DNA of 64,000 bases from NCBI GenBank assembly GCA_963930775.1, contig OZ005707.1:5704001-5768000 (forward strand), written 5' to 3'. This DNA is from Cliona cf. orientalis. Its lineage: Eukaryota > Porifera > Demospongiae > Clionaida > Clionaidae. The notes under the pieces were generated by a model that saw only the letters and a list, made by a program, of their open reading frames with translations, had not been told where the DNA came from and made no database searches. How positions within the stretch are numbered: position 1 is the stretch's first letter; the number at the start of each line of letters is the position of its first letter. This document shows positions 35,401 to 45,640 of this stretch, piece after piece. The position numbers and the translations under genes are program-made.

Positions 35401-38400
35401 CTGTATACAGATCTGCTACGTGATATAATATGCAGACTGTGAAAAAGTTTTCTTATCTTATCAATAATAAATTATTACTGTCATTACCAAAAAGATACTG
35501 CCTACTAGATAATAATAATTATTATAGCTAATAATATAATTATAGACAAGGAAATTGGAACCAAGAAACTGCACTATTAATTTTGCTGCACTTAAATGGA
35601 GCAGTTTCTTGGCCACTCTTTGCAATAAATTATTGTTTCGTACACAGCACACTCAAGATGCTCTATTATTATAATTGCAGAATGGTACACAGTTTCTAAC
35701 AGAATACAAAAGGTATCGGAATATGTCAAGATTCAACCTGACACAGGAAAATGTCTATTCTCAGCCGTGCTATGATGCCACGTGGGCTCTAGCATATGCC
35801 CTCAACAGTACACTCAATGACGCTGGTGAGATATATCATACATATAAATATATATACACAGGGGCTTGTCCAGGATTCTTTGAAGGGGTGGCTGGGGCAA
35901 AACGACTACGGTTAGGCCTAATGACCTTTGGCCTTATTGTCAATGGTCTAAGCAAGCAGTTTATCTCCGAGTCTCTGAGGTATCAAGCCTCTGATCTTGC
36001 TAGGAATAATACTTGTGCATGCTTGAAGTGTCTATTTTAATCTGACCAGAATTAATAATAGTACATGTCATAGGCATAATCATGTTTGTACATGTATAAT
36101 AAGATTATTCCAAAATGAATGACGACAATAATGTCCTATCATTTTGAGTATACTGACTATTATTATTATAGCTACACAGCTGTGATTAGAAATCGTATGA
36201 TAATACGTACTAGCCCATGAATCATGGTGAGATTCTGGAATTCAGGCATGCAATGCTGGATTCTGGTTATTATTTTGTTGTTATAGACGTCACCGTATAT
36301 TATGAATCTCTGGGGAGGGGGTGGCTAGCCACCCATTTCACCCCCCCCCTCCGGATCAGCCCCTGATACAGTATCACCAAGGGCTTATAGACTGCAAACC
36401 CTTGGTATCACTGACTATAAGAGGTTAGAAAATTATTAATAACAGAGCATCAAGGAAAGAGAGCAGGAGATGTAATTGGTCTGCAACAGTTTCAATATAA
36501 CAATTCTCAAGTGCTACAAAAGATCAAGGGTCACTTAGAAAAAACAGATTTCATTGGAATTACGGTATGAAAATTAACATTATCTATAGCTACCAACAAA
36601 AAGTTACAATCACTGAGCTCTAGCTATACTATAATAAAATATTATTAATTATACACAGGGGAGAATTACATTTGATCCTGATGGTGTCCGCAGAGTAAAT
36701 AGACTTGTTGTGCTAAGCTACCAACCCCGTCAAGAAAGTGGTGCAGTGGGATTACATTTAGCTATTTCTTTTGACCTTTACCCTCCTTCTACCCTTAGAA
36801 AATCATACCATTGATGTTATAAGGATTGGTACTGCAATTAAGGTAACTGATAATGGTTCTGTAATGTTTAATTTTAATGATGGACATAATGAAGGAAATA
36901 TCTGGGGTTCAGGTAGGTTGTTCATGTTTTGTGAAGTGGCTGTAGTGCTATCACCATGCACAATGTTATGCATAATGCAATATGTACACAGCTGGAGTGC
37001 CATATGACGGAGTGCCAACCACTCGCATGGTGACTGTCAAAGTGCCATTGGCAGTGTTCTACATCATCCTTGGAGTAGCGGGCATCACCTTCGCAGTCGG
37101 TTGCCTCTGTTTCAACTTTATCTACCGAAAAAATCCGTCAGTACAATCAAGCATGCTAACGAACGATTATAGCTAGCGTTAACAATAATATTATGTCAAT
37201 ACCATGCACCAATGTTTTAGGCTCATTCGTATCACAAGCCCCAACTTGAACTACCTGATTGGAATTGGAGCAATCATACTCTATATTGATATCAGTCTTT
37301 CCGTTGCACCATCCACCAATCGCAAAGTTGTGATAGTCTTGTGCAATGTGAGTTTATTAAAATTAATAGTGATAAAGAGTGAAAATCGAATCATTCGTAT
37401 AGCTATCTCCATGGTTCAATGCCATTGGCTACTCTCTCTGCTTTGGTACCATAGTGGTGAAAATGTTTCGTGTCTACAACATCTTTAACAATCCAACTAC
37501 AACTAAGAAAGCAGTAAGCTACATAGTTGCACACTGGTGCTATAATATAATCCATGATCATACTGTTGCATAATCAATAGCTTCATAATAATAATATCTC
37601 CCATGCATCATCACTTATTCTCAAGGCTAGGCAATTACACTACACTGGCTATAGGTGGCTCTGGTTTTAAGTTATGATTCACATACATGCCTCAGCAGGC
37701 CGGGGTGGGGTGGCAGTCAGAATTGATTGTTGATTGTAATCTGCATGAACATTTCTAAACTAAATTGTTTTAGGCTATACATGATTGGAAATTGGCACTC
37801 TTTGTACTCCTATTGGTTGGAATTGACGTCCTGATCTTAATCATTTTTCTGGTGGTTGAAGGAGTGAAGGATAGGCTCAACGATATCAAAAAAGAAAAAG
37901 ATAGAGAAAATCCTATGAGTACCGAAGGGGTAAGAATCTACATTGTCAGCAAAATTGATATCGATCATTTGTACACCTTTACCTCATACATTATAATAAT
38001 GAATTAATTAATTCAGGAGCTTCAAATGATCAACTTCTTCTTCATTTTTGTGTGTAAATCGAAGGGCCGTGACATTGCTTTGGGTGTTCTCTATGGTTAC
38101 AAGGCACTCCTGCAAATCATTGCCATTCTGTTGGCGTTCTCCACAAGAAAAGTCAAAGTTAAGGGTCTCGATGATGCCAAGTACATTGTCACTGCCGTCT
38201 ATGTCACCAGTATTGTTACAGCTGTCATCATTGTTGCTACGTACACCCTTTACGACTACAGCAATGCACTGTCTGCCGTCCTATGCAGTGGAATATTCAT
38301 CGGAGCCACCATTATCCTGCTACTCGTCTTCATACCAAAGGTCAGAGATAACTTCAGTGTTTATCATCAGGAATATTATTGTCATGAAATCATAATCTAG

Positions 38401-38763
38401 ACCAAACAGCGGAATTGGTACAGGGTCGTTTGCGGAGGCGCGGGTATTAGATTACCTCATGGGTTACATCATAAAATTTAGTACTTGCATGACCAGGGAA
38501 CATCATCATGGCCTCTCTTGCAGATGGTTGCATTATATAAAGATCCGGAAGGAAAAACAGTTACTATATTTACCAGGCCTATCAGTGTCTCTCAGCACTC
38601 TCCTCAGCCTCGTGCCAAGTCAGATATCTCAACAGCAGTACAAAAGTCATTGTATTTGACCGATCACTCAACTGCAAGTGAAGTAGAATTGCTGAGGAGG
38701 AGGATCTGTGAGCTAGAGTCAAGGCTGGCCAATGGGAATCATGAAAAGATTAATTTGGAGTAG
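32469..38763 (+). CDS. GABA-B-like class C GPCR, copy A3 (867 aa, intact)
   Basis: Exons: 32469-32798, 32985-33122, 33432-33602, 34058-34162, 34250-34315, 34610-34840, 35681-35825, 36446-36564, 36659-36740, 36799-36912, 36992-37136, 37221-37347, 37403-37513, 37774-37929, 38017-38340 and 38524-38763 (TAG). The frame is open throughout. Domain order is as in A1: signal peptide MAIKFHFIGANLLITLIATP, flytrap domain with GSGCSIAT and FYGAYENNWW, seven membrane segments, coiled-coil tail. The tryptophan of the GWY motif seen in the other A copies is Ala here (GAYENNWW), and exon 7 has SQPCYDATW instead of SQQCYDATW, so the ligand pocket may differ. The exon 3 donor is GTGAAT rather than GTGAGT. Introns 6 and 7 carry MITEs. 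Confidence 0.9.
34993..35403. mobile_element. pogo/Tigger-like MITE in intron 6 of A3
   Basis: 411 bp with ends CAGTGTAGTCCACTTAAATC and the inverse GAATTAAGTGGACTACACTG, flanked by TA on both sides (34991-34992 and 35404-35405). Non-coding. Confidence 0.8.
35869..36365. mobile_element. CAGGGGC-ended MITE in intron 7 of A3
   Basis: Begins CAGGGGCTTGTCCAGGA and ends TCCGGATCAGCCCCTG. The flanks share ATACA. It is absent from the same intron in A1, A2 and A4, so inserted after those copies separated. The ends resemble those of the element at 21724-22168. Confidence 0.75.
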
Positions 38764-38998
38764 CTAATCATTAATAACGCATGAGTGGATCGAACTAAAA
38801 TTAGCCATTAAAGTAATAATGTTATTAGTTGCGGCTCTGAACCTGTCATAATAATTATGTTTGTCTCATTTGGAATTATCATTATAATTATGGATTAATA
38901 TCATGTGTATAGAACTAAGCCTGAATACAACATTTTCAGTACAATATAAGAACTATCATGATGATCTAAGAACACCTTGCTGATCCTTTTGACTAGTG
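38764..38998. other. 3' flank of A3
   Basis: Closely similar to the A2 3' flank but with only one arm of the palindrome; no gene seen. Confidence 0.5.
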
Positions 38999-39337
38999 CA
39001 TGTGTAATAATAAATTATATCATAGATCCACTGGCAGACTTCCGAACCGTGTAATAGTACAAAACATTGGCTCATGTCTTGTTAATTCATCGCCATATAT
39101 AATATTATATCACTCCCTGTAGTACAGCTTGGACCAGTAGCAACTACACAAGATTTAATGTATGGCTCACTGTTCGAAAGTTTACTTCAGCTTTCATATC
39201 CTGACACTCTCCACAATAATTATTTTTATCTCGCTATCAAATGTTTGCACTGAGTTAATGGGTACCTTGAGACTTTAATACCCCAAAGTTCAAGAGTCCA
39301 ATGATACCATTCCTCTTTACTTTATCAAGCTTCCCTA
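38999..39337 (+). pseudogene. Remnant of type B receptor promoter and exon 1 (after A3)
   Basis: Near-duplicate of 28899-29221, with the same internal stops and the same breakpoint into the 494-aa gene. It is therefore a copy of an already broken sequence, not an independent decay. Confidence 0.8.
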
Positions 39338-40074
39338 GCCCTGTGGATCGTTAGACAATGAAATTGATAACAATAATGAGCAAATCATTGTGATGCCCAT
39401 TCGTCTAGACTAAGTATGTTATCATCGGAATCCGAATGGAGCCCACCTCTCTCTGAACCATATTATTATTTCCAATTCCCCGATGGACAACTGCATAGTC
39501 AAAAGTTTAAGTACATGCACATGTAGTGAGCCTGGGAGATGGGAGTTATACATGCAGTGACGGTGGTGGTGATATGTATGAGGGGAAGGAACACTGAGGT
39601 GCCCCTGTGCAACGAACTGGTAATGAAGTTGGTAGCGAGGGTGCTGGTAGCTATAGGAGGTATGGTAGATAAAGAGTGAAGAAATAAGTGATGTTGACCT
39701 TTAAGGATAATAACATGGATGTGGATGCCCTGCTACCACCGAAGTCTGCAGGTACTTTTCAGTACAGTGCTGTAGGCTCCCATGTGTGCTTAAACTTAAC
39801 TAGTGATTTGGGCCTACATGCATGAGCACCTACCTGGGTTATCTGTATGGAAGCTGCTACTTTTTCCCCTTGAAGTTGCCACAGTAGCTAATGTGGTGTG
39901 TGAGTGCTTGCCCGGGATACTACGGTATTTAATATACAGTGTAAACAGGTCCTCTGATAGAAATTCCTAATTTTGACTAATTTCACCAGGAATACTATAG
40001 GGTAGCATAAGCACATCGCTATAATATGTTTATCATATGCATGGAAGGTCAAAATCAACTTGTGTACTAACTTA
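39338..40074 (+). pseudogene. Decayed copy of the 494-aa gene, part 1 (between A3 and A4)
   Basis: Equivalent to 29222-29950: exon 2 relics with stops. It is interrupted at 40074 by a LINE insertion and resumes at 43542. Confidence 0.75.
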
Positions 40075-40075
40075 C

Positions 40076-40970
40076 AGTGGGGCTTTCTTGAAGGTAGATC
40101 AACAGTTACCGCTCTACTCCATCTGACTGATCAATGGCTCCAAGCATTGGAGGTAGGTCATGATGTGTGTGCAGTGTTCTTCGACTTTCGAAAAGCGTTT
40201 GACTCTGTGCCCCACTTACCGTTGATGAAAAAGCTACACTCTCTTGGGCTTCATGAGATCTTAATCTGCTGGCTAAACAACTATCTTGCTGGTCGATCCC
40301 AGGTGGTCGTAGTCAATGGTTCTGAGTCGTCTGAAGCTGCTGTTTTATCTGGTGTTCCTCAGGGCTCTGTGTTGGGTCCTTTGCTGTTTCTGATATATAT
40401 TGATGATTTACCGATTGTTGTTCAAGGACTTCTGAGTGACTCAAACGTTAATTTGTTTGCTGACGACATCCTTCTCCATCATGTTATTACAAGTCTTGCT
40501 GACTATGCTACTCTGCAGTTGGCAGTGTCTTCAATCGAGGCATGGTCTAAATCTAACTTCTTATCTTTCAATACAGGAAAATGCAAGTATATGATAGTCT
40601 CGCGGAAGCAATTTCCAAAAGTCCCTTGCAGCCCTTTGATGCTTTTTGGAAGTCCAATGGAACGAGTCGAGTGCTACAAATATTTGGGTCTCCTACTCTC
40701 TACCAACTTGAGCTGGTCAGCTCATATCGACTCCATCTGCTCTAAAGCTAAAAAGATTCTAGGATTAATCTATAGAAGGTTTTATCCTACTCTCTACGTT
40801 GGCTTGGAACTCATTATCAAATGATCTTGTCACATCACAAACAAGAACTCCTTTTTCCCTAGGACGACGTTGGCTTGGAACTCATTATCAAATGATCTTG
40901 TCACATCACAAACATACTCCTCATTCAGGAAACAATTATTATTAGTCATTTAGTTACTATAATTTCATGC
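40076..40970 (+). pseudogene. Non-LTR retrotransposon reverse transcriptase fragment (CR1/L2/Jockey type)
   Basis: Reads GFLEGRSTVTALL, then RT motif A (FFDFRKAFDSVPH), motif B (SGVPQGSVLGPLLFLIYIDD), motif C (NLFADD) and the thumb block CYKYLGLLLS. The apparent start codon upstream belongs to flanking host DNA. After YPTLY an internal deletion and a direct duplication of about 60 bp (40798-40858 and 40868-40915) break the frame. The true C-terminal block (AWNSLSNDLVTSQTYSSFRK, stop at 40950-40952) lies in another frame. Endonuclease and the N-terminal half of RT are missing, so it is inactive. Confidence 0.85.
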
Positions 40971-41566
40971 TATTTATTTTAGTTATGTTCTGGGTGCACA
41001 CTCGATTAGTATACATTTACTATTGTGTATCCTGTGCATATTATATTCATGCATAAAGTATTATAAGCAAAAAAAAAAAAAAATTAAACACTAAGTAGCT
41101 AGTTACACACTAAGTAGAAAAGAAAAAAAAATATTAATTCGTGGGGGAACTGGGAACACTTGGGGATGTAATTTTTATATGGGCACGCAGAATGGGTCGA
41201 AAAACTAGATTTGACATAAGAAAAATTTGATTCACGCCTTAGAATTGAAGTTACGGCCCTTTAAAGTTTACCCATATGTTTGTATAGGGAAGCCATGTGT
41301 TTGCAATGTTTTGAGTCCCGGTGTGCGTTATTTAGAAATCGCTAGTCCAGTACATGCATAGGCTACCATAGAGCTGGTATTGTATCCAAAGACTTGCTGA
41401 ATGGATGAAGAATCAGCCACAACAGTAACAGTTACTCTCCCGTTTTTGCTGAGAGGTAGGTGGGGTAATACAGCTAGCTGTAGTTTTACATTATGTATGT
41501 GTGGATGTATGGGAAAGTACATCTAGTCAGTGAGAAACATAACTAAAATTGTTTTGTGCTTTTCCC

Positions 41567-41736
41567 CTAGCCTTGTGTGTGTGCTGTGGTGATATTGAGT
41601 AGTAGTACGAAGTAACATGTTGCAGGGGCCACATGTACTGAACCTCTTCCCCTAGCCCGTTTGTGTGTGTGCTGTGGTGATCTTGAGTACTAGTAGGAAG
41701 TAACGTATTGCAGCGGCCACTGGTACTGAACCTCAA
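41567..41736. repeat. Tandem pair of about 85 bp in the LINE 3' region
   Basis: Two adjacent copies of a block starting CCCCTAGCC and containing GTGCTGTGGTGAT and AAGTAAC.TATTGCAG-like words. Confidence 0.7.
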
Positions 41737-41959
41737 CACTGATCATATACTCTGAGTTTCTAGGCTCTATTAGGAGCACAGACGGCCTTGTTTCCGATTG
41801 TATGGGCATCCAGCTCAACTATGTGGTGGTTTCTGGACAAGTTTTTTACAGTAATACTCGGGATGACTATAATATTATTATACTGTAGCGTGTGAATATT
41901 ATATACATGCATGTTTCTATTTATGTGGCACTTTTTTCTGCTTAGTGTGCATGGTAGCT

Positions 41960-42029
41960 CCTTAGATGATTTCCAACAAGCTCTAACTGCGCCACAGGCG
42001 CAGTTAGAGCGGGTGGAAATCATCTAAGG
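41960..42029. repeat. 70-bp hairpin in the LINE 3' region
   Basis: CCTTAGATGATTTCCA pairs with TGGAAATCATCTAAGG, and CTCTAACTGCGCC with GGCGCAGTTAGAG, around an ACA loop. Confidence 0.8.
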
Positions 42030-42329
42030 TACTTGGTATTGTTACTATGGTATACCAATGCTAAATCGTACAGGCACTGTACACTGATTAAATTATTGTG
42101 GGCTAGGGTAGCTGTTTTGAACATGATTTGACTATGGATGCTCTACTAAAGAATAGTTTTAGTGACATTAGATGTTACCATAGTAATATATACCAAATGT
42201 ACATAAAGTATTGCAGTGTATGTATATATCTGCATAGTAAACGTAAAAGTGCATATTAATTTGTGCGAACCTATACAATCCAGGTATGTATACTTATGTG
42301 CCGCAGTTTTTAGTGTGCATGGTAGCTTG

Positions 42330-43515
42330 TTACACACTAAGTAGAAAATAAAAAAAAGAAATAATTCATGGAGGAATTGGGAGCACTTTGGGACATAATT
42401 TTTATACGGGCACGCAGAATGGGTCAAAATACGAAATTTGATGGCGCGGAATTTTGATTCACACCTTAAAATTAAAGTTATGGCATTTTAAAGCATTCCC
42501 ATATGTTTATATAGGGAAGCCATGCGTTTGCAATGTTTTCCGCCCACGCACTACGTGCGGGGCGCGGCGGGGCTTCGCGCGCACATAAACGTGACGACCT
42601 TTACCAACTTTTGACAAAATTGAAGTTAAGGCTGCCTGGTTGCATTGTATGGTTCTACTATGCATCTAGCTGGATTATATGGTGGTTTCTGGACAATTTT
42701 CTGCTTAGTGTGTGGTCCCCTTGAAAAAAAAAAAGATTTTTAATTAATTAATTCAGGGGGGAACTGGGAGCACTTGGGGACATAATTTTTGCACCGGCGC
42801 GCAGAATGGATCGAATGCAGAGATTTGACCTTCAGGAATTTTGATTCACGCCTTAGAATCAAAGTTACGGCCCTTTAAAGTTTCCCCATATGTTTGTACA
42901 GGGAAGCCATGCGTTTGCAATGTTTCCGCCCACGCGCTACGTGAGGGGCGGGGCCACGCGCGCACATAAACGTGACGACCTTTACCAATTTTTTGATAAA
43001 ATTGAAATTTAGGCTGCCTGCTTGCATTGTATGGTTCCACTATGCACCCAGCTCGATTATATGGTGGTTTTTGGACAATTTTTTTTCTGCTTAGTGTTCA
43101 GGTCGCCTTGAAATTAAACACTAAGTAGAAAAAAAAAATAACTTTAATTAATTAATTCAGGGGGGAATTGGGAGCACCTGGGGACATAATTTTCGTACCG
43201 GCGCGCAGAATGGATCAAATGCAGAAATTTGACCTTCAGGAATTTTGATTCACGCCTTAGAATCAAAGTTACGGCCCTTTGAAGTTTCCCCATATGTTTG
43301 TACAGGGAAGCCATGCGTTTGCAATGTTTCCGCCCACGCGCTACGTGAGGGGCGGGGCCACGCGCGCACATAAACGTGACGACCTTTACCAATTTTTTGA
43401 CAAAATTGAAATTTAGGCTGCCTGCTTGCATTGTATGGTTCCACTATGCACCCAGCTCGATTATATGGTGGTTTTTGAACAATTTTTTTTTCTGCTTAGT
43501 GTTCAGGTCGCCTTG
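42330..43515 (+). repeat. Three tandem units of about 390 bp, each ending in an A-rich stretch
   Basis: Units start near 42340, 42730 and 43125 and share GGGAACTGGGAGCACTTGGG, CACGCCTTAGAATCAAAG, GGGAAGCCATGCGTTTGC and GGTCGCCTTGAAA. A partial, more diverged unit lies at 41100-41320. Antisense ORFs of about 65 aa in the units are by-products of this repetition. Confidence 0.85.
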
Positions 43516-43547
43516 AAAAAAAAAAAAAAAAAAAAAAAAAAAACTTA

Positions 43548-45400
43548 GGCTGGGGGTGTGAACAAGCAAGGTGTATGTTTGCTGAGAACTGCAGTAGATA
43601 AACTAGCCGCTAGACTTAGTCAAAATTAGAAATTTCTGTCAGAGGGGCCTGTTTATACAGTATTACTGCATATACCGTAGTGTCCTGGACAAACCACATT
43701 TTGCTACAGTTGTCAGCATGCGTGCACCTCGCATGTTCACACCACCCCCAGCCTAAGTGAGTACACATGTTGCTTTTTACCTCCTATGCATATGATAAAC
43801 ACACACATCTTATGCTTACGCTGCCCCTTCAGTATGCCTGGCGGAATTTAATTCACTTGTTTTGCTATGAGCATCTTTGTTTCTTTTCCCTGCCCTCCAG
43901 GTCTGGGTACACAGACACTAGCTACCAATCTCATCATCCAAAGCCAGAAATGTAAGCTTTTATAGCTTCACTCACAACCATCTAATAGACCTACCCACAC
44001 TAATATTATTTTGTGAAATGTTGAGAAGTATGGGAGGGCTTGGGTATGAGGCTAAGAATTCATATGTGGAATTGGAAATAAAAATATTGAAATTCGTGTG
44101 GAGACCATAGTAGCTATCTCTTTAATTCAATTTTGCACCTCCAAGGGTATTATGAGGCACTATCTTGCACAGGCGTAGGAACTATGGTGGCTCTGAGTGT
44201 AGATGTTTATCAAACCACGCTTCTCCACTTGTATTTCTTCCATCATACAGAGCTAGGGAGAGTGTGACAGATAAAAGGAAGAGGTCATCAAGCAAGCCGC
44301 TAAGAAGAGTACAAGGGCGTAGACATGATTTTTAAAGTGGGGGGGCTTTATGACAACTGCGCGCGAAGTGCGCGAAAATTTTGATCCTATTGTGTCCAGA
44401 GCCTTAAAAATGCATTAAAATCAGCTATTTCCAGTAATCATATCTCAAATTTATTGCACATTTTTGGCTATCCAACTATGATTACAGTGAATGTAACTAG
44501 AATTTCATCCAATCCCATATATAGTATATAAATTATTGCTCAAAAAGTGGGGGGGGCTAAAGCCCCCCCCCCCCCCCCCCCCCCCAAGCTCCCACCTGTC
44601 TACACCCTTGAAGTAGCATGAGGGTCATCTGGGGATGATAGTCCATGGCATTTTACAACAGCAGCACTATTATATAGCAGGCTTTAGTTATGATTATACG
44701 TTCTTGTACGTATGTGGTTGAATAAGTCTAGACATGCCTCCAGCATTCATTGAATGTGTCCAAATTTGCATTTGTGACAGCTGTGTCAAGCACTACAGAC
44801 ATTGTCAGTGTAGCTACAGGCAAGCAAGAAACTGTCAAAGAAGAAAAGGTAAGCAATGAATCCATGAAGACAGCACTGTAGAGAATACAAATGAACACCA
44901 AATGTGTAGGTTAAATGAAACAGAATCCATAATATACAAAAATTTGAATTTACTACATGCAGGAAATCTGTAGGATAGGGCAATATTTTCTACACATTTC
45001 GCTCATTTGGCAATGCAGGAAATGTTGCCCTATCCTCTGCTAGTTATGTGTAGGAAATATTGAGGAAATATCACATTTTGGAAAAAAGAACACATAGGAA
45101 ATCTCAATTTTGGTCCAGTGATCAGACTTTCAGTGTTGAATCTATATGCTGAAATGCTGTGATGGAGAGGGGGGAGCTAGGGAGTAAAAAGTTAACGTCA
45201 TAAATGTTAAATTTTCCATAAGGACTTTGGATAAGCCCCCTAAATACCCTTAACAAATTTATTCTTCTAAAATAATTATCTGTTGTCGTTGTTAAGGAAA
45301 TGCCTTGTTTCTTTGCTGCAGATTTTGGACGTGGAGCATCAGATTGCTGAAGTCGGCATACTAATACTATTGCAGTCAGGCTCATCCAATTAAAAGTTAT
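43548..45400 (+). pseudogene. Decayed copy of the 494-aa gene, part 2 (between A3 and A4)
   Basis: Continues the remnant beyond the LINE. Exon 3 relic at about 43902-43950, exon 4 relic at about 44250-44330 (split by a MITE at 44312-44610) and exon 12 relic at about 45323-45394 (GATTTTGGACGTGGAGCATC). The equivalent of introns 7-11 is replaced by about 600 bp of unrelated sequence. Confidence 0.7.
44312..44610. mobile_element. MITE with CAAGGGCGTAGACA ends
   Basis: Left end CAAGGGCGTAGACA and right end TGTCTACACCCTTG are inverted. It interrupts the exon 4 relic. The interior has a long C tract (44563-44585) and a GCGCGCGAAGTGCGCG palindrome. Confidence 0.7.
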
Positions 45401-45516
45401 TAGAAAATTATCTGTGTATCAGTGACACTTCATTGTTTAACTTATTAGATCTGCATGAACAATTTATTATACCACCATGTTACTAGTAATTCTCTCAATC
45501 AACGACTTTGTTTCCT

Positions 45517-45560
45517 ACTTCTAATTAAGAAGCCACCGGAATGTAAACTACCGATAGCGT
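45517..45560 (+). promoter_or_regulatory. Promoter block of receptor A4, NRF1-like box lost
   Basis: The CTTCTAATTAAGAAGCCAC box is kept, but the TGCGCATGC present in A1-A3 has become GCGTGCTCAC, so the copy lacks the palindromic core. Confidence 0.4.
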
Positions 45561-45640
45561 GCTCACAGCATAAATATTATTATAAAAGAGCTGTCTCTGC
45601 AGTGCTAGTCGAGGCTTAATTGGCTTGCTATAGTTACACG

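Larger units (their letters stand above)
40075..43541 (+). mobile_element. 5'-truncated LINE insertion with poly(A) tail and target duplication
   Basis: The insertion is flanked by AACTTA (40069-40074 and 43542-43547), and the surrounding remnant reads continuously if it is removed. It begins inside a reverse-transcriptase domain and ends in about 25 A. The long 3' portion (41090-43510) is non-coding and includes 390-bp tandem units. Alternatively a LINE fragment plus a later repeat array; the outer duplication favours one event. Confidence 0.7.

Noticed and set aside
40060-40824. A complete 254-aa gene with start at 40060
   Set aside because: The first codons are host DNA before the insertion; it is a truncated LINE reverse transcriptase with a broken C-terminus.
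42846-43444. Antisense ORFs MEPYNASRQPKFQF.. repeated
   Set aside because: They exist only because the 390-bp module is repeated; no splice sites or family match.
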